Below are positions 28,623 through 37,137 of a DNA stretch of 64,000 nucleotides, in pieces. Location: NCBI RefSeq assembly GCF_007859315.1, contig NZ_VOHA01000008.1, positions 1-64,000 of the forward strand, written 5' to 3'. The translations under genes and the position numbers were made by a program. Under the pieces are notes generated by a model, which ran no database searches, was not told where the DNA came from, and saw only the letters and a list, made by a program, of their open reading frames with translations. Positions within the stretch are counted from its first letter, which is position 1, and the number at the start of each line of letters is the position of its first letter. Source of the stretch: Reyranella sp. CPCC 100927. Its GTDB lineage: Bacteria; Pseudomonadota; Alphaproteobacteria; Reyranellales; Reyranellaceae.

Positions 28623-29600
28623 ATGAAGACGCGCATTACCGAACTGCTCGGCATCGAACATCCCATCATCCAGGGCGGCATGCACTATGTCGGCTTTGCC
28701 GAGATGGCGGCGGCGGTTTCCAACGCCGGCGCGTTGGGCATCATCACCGGCCTGACGCAAGGCACGCCGGAGAAACTTGCTGCCGAAATCCGTCGTTGTC
28801 GCGACATGACCAGCAAGCCGTTCGGCGTCAACCTGACGTTTCTGCCCTCGGTGAAGCCGCCCGACTATCCCGGGTACATCAAGGCCATCATCGACGGCGG
28901 CATCAAGATCGTCGAGACCGCAGGCAACAATCCGCAGAAGTGGCTGCCGGCACTCCAGGAGGCCGGCATCAAGGTGGTCCACAAATGTACGTCGGTGCGC
29001 CACTCGCTGAAGGCCGAGTCGATCGGCTGCGACGCGGTGAGCGTGGATGGCTTCGAATGCGGCGGCCATCCCGGTGAAGACGACGTGCCCAACTTCATCC
29101 TGCTGCCGCGCGCGGCGGAGGAACTGAAGATCCCCTTCGTGGCCTCCGGCGGCATGGCCGATGGGCGCTCGCTCGCCGCGGCGCTGGCCCTGGGTGCCGA
29201 TGGCATCAACATGGGCACGCGCTTCATCGCGACCAAGGAAGCGCCCGTGCACGACAACGTGAAGCAGGCCCTGCTGGCCGCCACCGAACTCGATACGCGG
29301 CTGGTGATGCGGCCGCTGCGCAACACCGAGCGCGTGCTGAAGAACAAGGCTGTCGACCGCCTGCTGGAGAAAGAGAAGACCCTGGGATCCCAGATCAAGT
29401 TCGAGGACATCATCCCCGAGGTCGCGGGTGTCTATCCCCGCATCATGACCGAAGGCGACATGGAGGCTGGCGCCTGGTCCTGCGGCATGGTGGCGGGATT
29501 GATCAGGGACATCCCGACCTGCAAGGAATTGGTCGACCGCACCATGCGTGAAGCGACGGATATCATCAGGGCCCGCCTGACGGGCCTGCTCGCGGCGTAA
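28623..29600 (+). CDS. Nitronate monooxygenase / 2-nitropropane dioxygenase-like FMN enzyme
   Basis: A 325-residue TIM-barrel flavoprotein of the nitronate monooxygenase family. The N-terminal phosphate/flavin segment is HPIIQGGMHYVGFAEMAAAV, the catalytic-His segment DGFECGGHPGEDD, and the FMN-phosphate segment ADGINMGTRFIATKEA. The start at 28623 is preceded by AAGGAG; a frame extending to 28524 lacks a ribosome site. Family members also act as enoyl reductases, so oxidation of nitroalkanes is not certain. A TetR gene follows on the same strand. Confidence 0.85.
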   Translation: MKTRITELLGIEHPIIQGGMHYVGFAEMAAAVSNAGALGIITGLTQGTPEKLAAEIRRCRDMTSKPFGVNLTFLPSVKPPDYPGYIKAIIDGGIKIVETAGNNPQKWLPALQEAGIKVVHKCTSVRHSLKAESIGCDAVSVDGFECGGHPGEDDVPNFILLPRAAEELKIPFVASGGMADGRSLAAALALGADGINMGTRFIATKEAPVHDNVKQALLAATELDTRLVMRPLRNTERVLKNKAVDRLLEKEKTLGSQIKFEDIIPEVAGVYPRIMTEGDMEAGAWSCGMVAGLIRDIPTCKELVDRTMREATDIIRARLTGLLAA

Positions 29601-29732
29601 CCCGCCGGCGGGGAAACGGCGGCCAACCGCCTCTGACGATGTCACCTGGACCCGCGTTCAAAGCGCGGGGCCAGGCACCTCCGGCCGTGCTATGGATGCA
29701 AGGATCCGGGGACGTCGCTGGAAGAGGCTGTG

Positions 29733-30404
29733 ATGGCTGTGCGCGTGCAGAAAAAGAAGAAAACCAATATCACCAAATCGCCCCGTGCCGAACTGAAGCG
29801 CCGACAGATCCTGGATGCCGCAGCAGACGTCATTGCCCGTCGCGGCTACGCCAACACCATGCTGAGCGAAATCGCCGCCCAGATCCGCACGCAGGCCGGC
29901 AGCATCTACTATCACTTTGAATCGCGGGAACATCTGTTCGATGAGGTGCTGCGGCAAGGCGTCGAGGATGCCCATGCCTACACCCGGCAGATGGTGGCGA
30001 AGCTGCCGAAGACCGCCTCGGCGCTGGACCGGCTCGAAACCGCCATCCGGGCGCATCTCGAACTGCAGATGACCGGCATCAACAACTATTCGCGCGCAAC
30101 CCATCGCATCTTCGGCGAGATTCCCGACGACATGCGCCAGCGGGTTCGCACACAGCAGAATGCCTACGGGCGCTACCTGCAGGGCCTGATCGATGCGGCC
30201 ATGGATGCCGGCGACATCGAGAAAGTCGATCGCAGCGTGTTCCTGCTGCTGCTCCTGGGGGCGGTCAACTGGGTTCCGCAGTGGTTCAACCCCAAGGGAC
30301 GGCTGTCCGCCCGCGACATCTGCGATCTCGCCGTCAGGATGGTGTTCGAGGGGCTGGCGACGCCGAAAGGCAAGTCCTACCGCAGTCGGGCACTGAAGAC
30401 ATAA
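29733..30404 (+). CDS. TetR/AcrR-family transcriptional regulator
   Basis: A 223-residue regulator. It has an N-terminal Lys-rich tail (QKKKKTN) and a canonical HTH (about residues 25-70: RRQILDAAADVIARRGYANT, then MLSEIAAQIRTQAGSIYYHF). The C-terminal half resembles TetR_C_33/KstR-type ligand domains. It follows the nitronate monooxygenase gene by about 130 bp and is convergent with the SDR gene. The target is unknown; control of the upstream oxygenase or the acyl-CoA ligase is possible. Confidence 0.85.
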   Translation: MAVRVQKKKKTNITKSPRAELKRRQILDAAADVIARRGYANTMLSEIAAQIRTQAGSIYYHFESREHLFDEVLRQGVEDAHAYTRQMVAKLPKTASALDRLETAIRAHLELQMTGINNYSRATHRIFGEIPDDMRQRVRTQQNAYGRYLQGLIDAAMDAGDIEKVDRSVFLLLLLGAVNWVPQWFNPKGRLSARDICDLAVRMVFEGLATPKGKSYRSRALKT

Positions 30405-30428
30405 AACCTGCCCGCGCCGCCGTGCGCC

Positions 30429-31127
30429 TCATGCCTTGCCGTAGACGGGGATCAAAGCACCTGAATTGACGGGATCCGCCATGCCGAGTTGCGCCACGAT
30501 CAGCGCAGCGATCGACGCCGGCTTGACCCAGGTCGTGTGGTCCGCCTGCGGCATGTCGGCGCGATTGACCGGCGTATCGATCGTCGAGGGACAGAGGGCC
30601 ACGACCGAAATATTCTCGCCCTTGAGTTCCTCGGCGAGTGCCACGGTGAAGGCGGCGACGGCGGCCTTCGATGCGGTGTAGGCCGTCATGTTGGCGCCTT
30701 GACGCGGGTTGAGCGCCGGCCGTGCCGATAGGTTCACGATGTGCCCGCCGCGACCAGCCTGGCGGAAGTTGGCTACGGCCTGCCGGCAGCTCAGCACGCA
30801 CGAGATGAGGTTCATGGACAGCTGTTGCTGCAGCACGTCCGCCGGGCTGTCGGCGATCGGTGCCCAGGCGAAGCCGCCGGCGATATTCACGACGGCACGC
30901 AGCGGCGGCAGCTTGGCGTAGAAGGCCGCGACCGACGCTTCACTGGAAAGATCGACCGTCGTGCTGACCGAGACTCGCTCTTTCGGAAAGCGGTCGGCAG
31001 GCACGGCGGTTTCGATCGCGGGAACATGGCAATGCGCGCCGGCATCGACCAATGCCTTCACCACGGCCACGCCCAATGCGCCGGTCCCACCGGTGACGAC
31101 AATGTGGGCGTCCTTCAAGTCCGGCAT
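30429..31127 (-). CDS. Short-chain dehydrogenase/reductase (SDR)
   Basis: A 232-residue Rossmann-fold NAD(P) oxidoreductase. Cofactor motif TGGTGALG, NAG-like motif VVNIAGGFAW, catalytic Ser in LSARPAL and active-site YxxxK in YTASKAAV are all present. The start at 31127 has GCGAGG upstream; the frame extends much further upstream without domain content. It is downstream of a LysR gene on the same strand (69 bp gap). The substrate is unknown. Confidence 0.85.
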   Translation of the reverse strand: MPDLKDAHIVVTGGTGALGVAVVKALVDAGAHCHVPAIETAVPADRFPKERVSVSTTVDLSSEASVAAFYAKLPPLRAVVNIAGGFAWAPIADSPADVLQQQLSMNLISCVLSCRQAVANFRQAGRGGHIVNLSARPALNPRQGANMTAYTASKAAVAAFTVALAEELKGENISVVALCPSTIDTPVNRADMPQADHTTWVKPASIAALIVAQLGMADPVNSGALIPVYGKA

Positions 31128-31195
31128 TTCGCACCTCGCCAGCATCACGGGCGCTGACTCTCTCACATCGCACACACCACGCAAGCCGTTGACGG

Positions 31196-32119
31196 CTACG
31201 GCGCGGACGCAGCCCCGATATCGTTCCACGGTGCGGTGCGACAAGCCGCGATGGCGGCGTCGAGAAACAGCCTGACCTTGGGCGCCAGATAGCGGCGGTG
31301 GGGATACACCGCGCGAATCGGCGGCCCGTCGCCGGAGAACGCCGTCAGCACCGGGGTGAGACGGCCGGCGCGAATATCGTCGCCGACGATATAGGCATCG
31401 AGCTGCGCCAGGCCGGCGCCGTCGAGCACGGCGTCGCGCACCGATTCGGCATGGCCGATGCGCAACCGGCCGCTGACGGGTTGCAACCACGCGCGCGTGC
31501 CGTCGCGAAACCGCCAGTCCAGGACCCGCCCGCCGTTTCCGAACGTGATGCAGTCATGGTCCTTCAGGTCGGCTGGCGCCTGCGGCACATCGCGGTTCGC
31601 CAGATAAGCCGGTGCCGCACAGATGATGAGCCGGTTGGGCGCAAGGACGCGGCTGACCAGGCGGCTGTCGTCCTCGCCGCCGATGCGGATGCAAAGATCC
31701 ACGCCGTCGGCGATCAGGTCGACGAAATGATCGGAGAAGCTGGCCTGAACGGAGACGTCGGGCCAGCGACGCAGATAATCGGTGATCAGCGGCACCACGT
31801 GCCGGCGGCCGAAAGCGATCGGCAGGTCCAGACGCAGGATGCCGACCGGACGGCTGCCCTGCTGCATGGCCGCGAGCTCGCCTTCCTGCAGTTCCTGCAA
31901 CGCACGCAGGCAGTGCTCGTAGTACGCCGCGCCCTCTTCCGTCAGCCCGATCGACCGGGTGGTGCGATGCAGGAGGCGCACGCCCAGGGCCTGCTCCAGC
32001 CGCGCGACGCTCTTGCCCACCGCCGAGCGGGTCACACCGAGCCGTTCGGCCGCGGCCGTGAAACTCTTCAGCTCGACCGCCCGGACATAGGCCTGAATAT
32101 CGGACAGCCGATCGGACAT
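31196..32119 (-). CDS. LysR-family transcriptional regulator
   Basis: A 307-residue LysR protein. The N-terminal HTH is at about residues 15-60 (SFTAAAERLGVTRSAVGKSV, ARLEQALGVRLLHRTTRSI). The substrate-binding domain of the periplasmic-binding-protein fold follows (VGILRLDLPIAFGRRHVVPL). It resembles the DmlR/CrgA-like group. It diverges from a second nitronate monooxygenase gene at 32269, the usual LysR arrangement, so that gene is a likely target; the SDR gene downstream may be co-transcribed with it. Confidence 0.9.
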   Translation of the reverse strand: MSDRLSDIQAYVRAVELKSFTAAAERLGVTRSAVGKSVARLEQALGVRLLHRTTRSIGLTEEGAAYYEHCLRALQELQEGELAAMQQGSRPVGILRLDLPIAFGRRHVVPLITDYLRRWPDVSVQASFSDHFVDLIADGVDLCIRIGGEDDSRLVSRVLAPNRLIICAAPAYLANRDVPQAPADLKDHDCITFGNGGRVLDWRFRDGTRAWLQPVSGRLRIGHAESVRDAVLDGAGLAQLDAYIVGDDIRAGRLTPVLTAFSGDGPPIRAVYPHRRYLAPKVRLFLDAAIAACRTAPWNDIGAASAP

Positions 32120-32268
32120 GACACGCTCTCCACTCGGACGCCAGGAGATCGACTGACGCGATGCGATCAGGCTATCACCCCGGCAGATCGCCGCTATCGC
32201 AAACGCTCGCTTGAGTCTGCCCGTGGAGCGGCAATGATAGGCGCGCCAGCGCCCCAGGGAGAACCGCC

Positions 32269-33339
32269 GTGAGTGCGATCATCAGCCGGACCGAGTCGTT
32301 CTGCAGCCGCTTCGGCCTGCGCGTGCCGATCCTGCTGGCGCCGATGGCGGGTACCTGCCCGCCGTCACTGTCGATTGCGGTCTCCAGTGCCGGCGGACTG
32401 GGTGCCGGCGGCGTGCTGATGATGCAGCCCGACGAGATCCTTACCTGGGCCAACGAGGTGCGCGCGGCCAGCAACGGGGCGTTCCAGCTCAACGTCTGGA
32501 TCCCGGATCCGCCGCCGCAGCGCGACCCCGCGCATGAGGCTCGTGTGCGCGAGTTCCTGGCGCAATGGGGTCCGGCCGTGCCGCCGGAAGCCGGCAACGC
32601 GACGTTGCCCGACTTCGCCGCACAATGCGAAGCCATGCTGACGGCGGGCCCCCGCATCGTCTCCTCCATCATGGGCCTCTACCCGCCCGACTATGTCGCC
32701 AAGCTCAAGGCGCGTGGCATCGCCTGGTTCGCCACCGCGTCGACCGTCGCCGAAGCGCGCGCCGCCGAAGCCGCCGGCGCCGACGTGATCGTGGCCCAGG
32801 GCGCCGAGGCCGGCGGCCACCGTGGCGCCTTCACGGCCGCCGACGCCGAGCGCCGGCTGGTCGGGCTGTTCGCGCTGCTGCCGGCCGTCGTCGATGCCGT
32901 GCGCGTGCCCGTGGTCGCCACCGGCGGCATCGCCGATGCGCGCGGCATTGCCGCGGCACTGGTGCTGGGCGCCAGCGCCGTGCAGATCGGCACCGGCTTC
33001 CTGCGCTGCCCCGAGGCCAAGATCCACCCGGCCTGGGCCGATGCCCTGGCGCAGACCGCCCCCGAGGACACGGTCGTCAGCCGCGTCTTCAGCGGTCGAC
33101 CGGGCCGCGCCATCGTCACCGACTATGTGCGCGCCGCCACAGCCGACAGCGCACCGCCGCCGGCGCCCTACCCGGTCCAGCGCGGTCTCACCACCGCCAT
33201 GCGCGCGCAGGGCCAGAAGGCAGGCGACGTGCACCGCATGCAGGCCTGGGCCGGCCAATCCGCGGCGCTGGCTTCGGCGGAACCGGCAGCGGCGCTGGTC
33301 CAGCGCCTGTGGGACGAGGCCAGGGCGATCGTCGGGTAG
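32269..33339 (+). CDS. Nitronate monooxygenase-family FMN enzyme, second copy
   Basis: A 356-residue member of the family, different in detail from the 28623-29600 protein. N-terminal segment VPILLAPMAGTCPPSLSIAV, catalytic-His segment AQGAEAGGHRGAF, glycine-rich phosphate site VATGGIADARGIAAAL and AVQIGTGFLRCPEA fit the class I nitronate monooxygenases. GTG start at 32269 with GGGAG upstream. It is divergent from the LysR gene, its likely regulator. It ends 25 bp before a convergent ligase gene. Confidence 0.88.
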   Translation: MSAIISRTESFCSRFGLRVPILLAPMAGTCPPSLSIAVSSAGGLGAGGVLMMQPDEILTWANEVRAASNGAFQLNVWIPDPPPQRDPAHEARVREFLAQWGPAVPPEAGNATLPDFAAQCEAMLTAGPRIVSSIMGLYPPDYVAKLKARGIAWFATASTVAEARAAEAAGADVIVAQGAEAGGHRGAFTAADAERRLVGLFALLPAVVDAVRVPVVATGGIADARGIAAALVLGASAVQIGTGFLRCPEAKIHPAWADALAQTAPEDTVVSRVFSGRPGRAIVTDYVRAATADSAPPPAPYPVQRGLTTAMRAQGQKAGDVHRMQAWAGQSAALASAEPAAALVQRLWDEARAIVG

Positions 33340-33363
33340 CGCTGCCCACATCGGGACTCGCGA

Positions 33364-34899
33364 TCAAATTTGTCGGTCCCGGTGTTGCCAATAACGATCG
33401 CGCACCACGCGCTTGAGCACCTTGCCGACGGCACTGCGCGGCAAGCTTGACCACACCTCGACGGTCTTCGGCGCCTTCACGCCACCCAACCGGTCGCGGC
33501 ACAGCACCACAATGGCTTCCGCTTCCGTCGTCAATCCAGGCTTCAGCTCCACGACGGCCTTGACCGCCTCGCCCCATTTGTCATCGGGTACGCCGATCAC
33601 GACGCAATCCTGAACCGCCGGGTGGGTCAGAATGACCTGTTCGACTTCGGCTGAATAGACATTGAAGCCGCCGGTGATGATCATGTCCTTCTGGCGATCG
33701 ACGATGTAGACGTAGCCGTCCTCATCCAGATAACCGAGATCGCCGGTGTGGTGCCAACCATCGCATGATACGGCCGCTGTCGCCGGCGCATCCTTGTAGT
33801 AGCCGACCATTGCCAGATTGCCACGAAAGACGATCTCGCCGACGTCCCGGGGCCTTGCCGGCCGACCACTGTCGTCCACGATCGCCAGTTGGTTGAACAT
33901 GCAGGCGCGCCCCGCGCTCTGCAGCCGCCCGATCGGCCCTTCAGCCAGGATCTGCGCATGCTCGCGCGGGCTGAGAAAGGTGCCCATCAGCGGAAACTCG
34001 GCCTGGCCGTAGGCCTGCGCCATGACCGGACCGAAGACGCTGACCGCTTCCTTGATCTTCGCCGCTGCCATGGGCGCGGCCGAGTAGATGAAATAAGCCA
34101 GCGAACTGTAGTCGAACTGACGCACCCTGGCATGCGCCAGCATCATATAGATCACGGTCGGGGGCAGGAACAGGTGCGTAATGCGATGGTGTTGGATGGC
34201 CTGCATGATCGTCAATGGATCCGCGCGGTCCAGGATCACGACGGTCGCGCCGACGGCCATCAGCGGCAACGCGATAACCCCCGCCGCATGCGTCATAGGG
34301 GCGGCGATCAGGTAAACCGGCGGCTGCTCGCAGGGCAGATGGGCCCAGAAATTCGCTGTCATCGCCTCCAGCGTGGCATCGCGCCACATCACGCCTTTGG
34401 GATGGCCGGTCGTTCCTCCTGTCGACAGGACGGCGCAGAGCCGATCCGGGTTTAACGGCAGCGCCGGCGCGACGGCTCCCGGCGCCGCCATCCATCGCGC
34501 CATCTCGTCGTCGGCATCGAGACGAATGGCCCGTATGTCGGACACCGCTGCTCGCATCGCATCGGCGGCGGCTTCGAACACGCCGTGATAGAAAAGCCAT
34601 GTGCATTCAGTATTGCGCAGGACTTGTATGTTCTCCTCGACGCCATTTCGAATGTTGATCGGCACCCACACCGCGCCGGCGCGCAGCACGCCAAGGACGA
34701 TCAGGAAGGCATCGATACGGTTGGGGCTGTAGACGGCCACTTTGGTGTTCGGGCCGGCACCTCCTTCCAGGAGCGCAACCGCGATCCGGTTCGTCAAGGA
34801 TGCGGCCTCGGCGTACGAAACAATGTCGTCGTCCTTGACGAAGGCCGCGCGCGACGGTGCAAGCCGCGCACCGCGGTCGAAGTAATCAATGGCCCGCAT
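33364..34899 (-). CDS. Class I adenylate-forming enzyme (acyl-CoA/aryl-CoA ligase)
   Basis: A 511-residue AMP-binding ligase. P-loop region VLSTGGTTGHPKGVMWRDAT carries an extra Gly compared with the usual STGTTG form. The adenylation motif is QAYGQAEFPLMG, with A7 WHHTGDLGYLDEDGYVYIVD, hinge RQKDMIITGGFNVYSAEVE and the C-terminal Lys in LPRSAVGKVLKRV. The start at 34899 has GAGGA nine bases upstream. It follows an orphan branched-chain-type binding protein by 13 bp, suggesting that an imported acid is activated to a CoA ester. Confidence 0.88.
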   Translation of the reverse strand: MRAIDYFDRGARLAPSRAAFVKDDDIVSYAEAASLTNRIAVALLEGGAGPNTKVAVYSPNRIDAFLIVLGVLRAGAVWVPINIRNGVEENIQVLRNTECTWLFYHGVFEAAADAMRAAVSDIRAIRLDADDEMARWMAAPGAVAPALPLNPDRLCAVLSTGGTTGHPKGVMWRDATLEAMTANFWAHLPCEQPPVYLIAAPMTHAAGVIALPLMAVGATVVILDRADPLTIMQAIQHHRITHLFLPPTVIYMMLAHARVRQFDYSSLAYFIYSAAPMAAAKIKEAVSVFGPVMAQAYGQAEFPLMGTFLSPREHAQILAEGPIGRLQSAGRACMFNQLAIVDDSGRPARPRDVGEIVFRGNLAMVGYYKDAPATAAVSCDGWHHTGDLGYLDEDGYVYIVDRQKDMIITGGFNVYSAEVEQVILTHPAVQDCVVIGVPDDKWGEAVKAVVELKPGLTTEAEAIVVLCRDRLGGVKAPKTVEVWSSLPRSAVGKVLKRVVRDRYWQHRDRQI

Positions 34900-34912
34900 G
34901 GTCGAGCAATCC

Positions 34913-36136
34913 TCAGCCGCGAATGAAACTGCACCCACCTTCGGACAGAGGTCGGATCGCCTTGTCAGCCGGGACCGTGTCGAGAATCCGAAGATAATCC
35001 CATGGCCCCTTCGACTGCTCCGGCGCCTTCACCTGGTAGTAGAACATCGGCTGCAGTTTCCTGCCGTCAATCCGAATACTGCCCTTGCCGAACAACGGAT
35101 CATCGGTCGGCAGCTCTTTCATGCGCGTCACGACCGTCCTGCCGCCGGCCGAGCCATCATCGGCCACGGCCTTCAGGTAATGAAGAAGCCCCGCATAGAC
35201 ACCGGCCTGAACCATCGTCGGTTTCGCACCCTTGTGGCGTGCCGCGAAGCGAGTCGCGAACTGGCGCGTGCTTTCGTTCATATCCCAGTAGAAGGACGTT
35301 ACCGAACCCAGGCCCTGCGCGACCGGCAGGCCCAGCGCACGCACGTCCGTCTCGAACACGACGGGTGCCACGATGCGCCGCCCGGCACCGGCGAAACCGA
35401 ACTCGTGTGCCTGCTTGAGGGCGTTCGTGAAGTCGCTGCCGCCGGCAACCAGCACCAGCACCTTGGCCTGGGAACTGCTCGCCGTCAGCAGATGGGATGC
35501 GAAGTCCGGTGTGTTGATGGCTGAACGAACGGCCCCCACCACCTTACCGCCCGCTGCCTTGACCGCGTTGGAAATGTCCCGTTCCAGCGCATGGCCGGCG
35601 CTGGTGTCGCTCGTCAGGAAGAACCAGGTGTCACCACCGGACTTGACGACCGCGTTGGCGATGCTCGCCGCAATCGCCCACGAATCATACGTCCAGTGAA
35701 CGGTATTGGGCGTGCAGGCGGCGCCGAAGAGATCGGAGCTGGAAGAACCCGAAACGATCGCCACCTTGTCCTGGCTGCGCGCGAGCTCGGTAACGGCCAG
35801 GGCCGACGCGGAATGCACGAGATCGACGATGGCGCCAACCCCGTCCGCGAACCAGCGACGGGCGATTCCGGACGCAACGTCGGCCTTGTTCTGGTGATCG
35901 GCACTGCGCAGCTCTACCTTCATTGAAGGATTGAGCTTGGCGTAGTCCTCGACCGCCAGTTCGGCCGCGACCAGCGAGCCCGCACCGCTGAAATCGGCGT
36001 AGACACCGGACATATCGGTCAGAACGCCGATGCGCCGTGCGGCATCTGTCTTGCCTCGGTCCTGTGCCATGCCGACGGCAGTTGGCAGCATCAGCAGGGC
36101 CGCCAGCACAAACGGGGTCAGCCGCCTGGACATCAT
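34913..36136 (-). CDS. Branched-chain-type ABC transporter substrate-binding protein, without neighbouring permeases
   Basis: A 407-residue Peripla_BP_6-family periplasmic receptor. The start is at 36136 or 36133 (two ATG in tandem after a GAGGGACGAG stretch). The N-terminal signal is LTPFVLAALLMLPTAVGMAQ. The mature start RRIGVLTDMSGVYADFSGAG and the late RMKELPTDDPLFGKGSIRID segment are typical of receptors associated with aromatic or ketoacid import. No membrane components adjoin it. It is very probably co-transcribed with the ligase at 33364-34899. Confidence 0.88.
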   Translation of the reverse strand: MMSRRLTPFVLAALLMLPTAVGMAQDRGKTDAARRIGVLTDMSGVYADFSGAGSLVAAELAVEDYAKLNPSMKVELRSADHQNKADVASGIARRWFADGVGAIVDLVHSASALAVTELARSQDKVAIVSGSSSSDLFGAACTPNTVHWTYDSWAIAASIANAVVKSGGDTWFFLTSDTSAGHALERDISNAVKAAGGKVVGAVRSAINTPDFASHLLTASSSQAKVLVLVAGGSDFTNALKQAHEFGFAGAGRRIVAPVVFETDVRALGLPVAQGLGSVTSFYWDMNESTRQFATRFAARHKGAKPTMVQAGVYAGLLHYLKAVADDGSAGGRTVVTRMKELPTDDPLFGKGSIRIDGRKLQPMFYYQVKAPEQSKGPWDYLRILDTVPADKAIRPLSEGGCSFIRG

Positions 36137-36183
36137 TGTTGCTCGTCCCTCAGTGGAGATGTCGCGCCGTTGAACCGAAGACT

Positions 36184-36582
36184 TTACTTCGCGGCGAGCG
36201 CGTATCCGTAGTAGGCACGGCCAGCGGTCTGCCGGCCGGCCGCATCGAAGATCATGGCTTCGCACGCCCGTGTTTCTCGCTCCGCTATCTGCGATACGTA
36301 GAACACCACCAGCGTTCGCTGCGTTGGGTCCCATGCGGCGGTTTCCAGCGTGAAGCGCAAGGTTTTGATTCGGTCGAGCGCGGCGCGCCAGTACGTCTCA
36401 AGGGCAGCCTTGCCGCGAATAACCGGTTCTCCTACAACGCTCTCAGCGACCGGGCTTTCGAATACGCAATCCTCGGTGAAATGCGCGATCACTGCGCCCA
36501 CATCTCGGTTATTCCAATTGTTGATCCAAGCGGCAGCAAATGTCTGTGCGAACGCCGCATCACCAAACGTCGAGACTGCCAT
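36184..36582 (-). CDS. SnoaL-like/NTF2-fold protein
   Basis: A 132-residue small protein with the cone-shaped NTF2-like fold signature: an N-terminal helix (FAQTFAAAWINNWNNRDVGA), a conserved acidic segment (FTEDCVFESP) and a glycine-containing strand (EPVIRGKAALETYW). Members act as small enzymes or ligand carriers; nothing indicates which. It is divergent from a MarR gene, with a strong dyad at the MarR start, so it is a likely target of that regulator. Confidence 0.7.
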   Translation of the reverse strand: MAVSTFGDAAFAQTFAAAWINNWNNRDVGAVIAHFTEDCVFESPVAESVVGEPVIRGKAALETYWRAALDRIKTLRFTLETAAWDPTQRTLVVFYVSQIAERETRACEAMIFDAAGRQTAGRAYYGYALAAK

Positions 36583-36622
36583 GACTCGCTCCTGTCGCCA
36601 GCGAACCCACGAGCAGAGGATG

Positions 36623-36655
36623 TATCAATATGATTGATAATGTCAATGCTATTGA
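36623..36655. promoter_or_regulatory. Tandem operator-like dyads over the marR start
   Basis: A perfect dyad TATCAATATGATTGATA (7-bp arms, centre ATG) spans 36623-36639, with the MarR start codon in its middle. A second dyad TCAAT GCT ATTGA follows at 36643-36655. Both use the half-site ATTGA. The location between the SnoaL-like gene and marR suggests autoregulation plus control of the divergent gene. Confidence 0.65.
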
Positions 36656-37127
36656 TATTAAGAGAGAACGGGAACTCAATGAAGCGCTGGAGCTGCTGCA
36701 TTTCTGCTTTCGCGCCGTGATCGCCGAGCCCGACCGCATACTCATGAAGCAGGGTTTCGGGCGGGCGCACCACCGCATCCTCTACTTCCTGGCGCATCAA
36801 CCCGGCATGCTGATGACTGAACTGATCGACGTACTGGGCGTGTCGCGCCAGGCGCTTCATCGCCCGCTTGGCGATTTGCTGCGCAAAGGGCATCTATCGA
36901 TCGAGCCCTCTCAGCACAACCGCCGGAATAACGTCCTGACCCTGACGGCAAAGGGAATGGCGCTCGAACGAACGATATCGGGCCTGCAGCGCGACGCGTT
37001 TCAGGATGCCTTCGTCGCGGCTGGACCCGCCGCGGAACGCCACTGGCGTGCCATCATGGCTCACATAGCGGCAACCGGGGACGCCAGGTCCCTGCCGTCG
37101 AAGCGACGCCCGCTCAAGGCTGATTGA
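36630..37127 (+). CDS. MarR-family transcriptional regulator
   Basis: A 165-residue MarR protein with the winged HTH in MLMTELIDVLGVSRQALHRP, LGDLLRKGHLSIEPSQHNRR and the following wing strand NVLTLTAKGMAL. The ATG lies in the centre of a perfect dyad, so binding of the protein there would block its own translation start region. It is divergent from the SnoaL-like gene (48 bp) and convergent with the HyuB gene (stops 11 bp apart). The effector is unknown. Confidence 0.88.
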   Translation: MIDNVNAIDIKRERELNEALELLHFCFRAVIAEPDRILMKQGFGRAHHRILYFLAHQPGMLMTELIDVLGVSRQALHRPLGDLLRKGHLSIEPSQHNRRNNVLTLTAKGMALERTISGLQRDAFQDAFVAAGPAAERHWRAIMAHIAATGDARSLPSKRRPLKAD

Positions 37128-37137
37128 TCGTCCGCCG

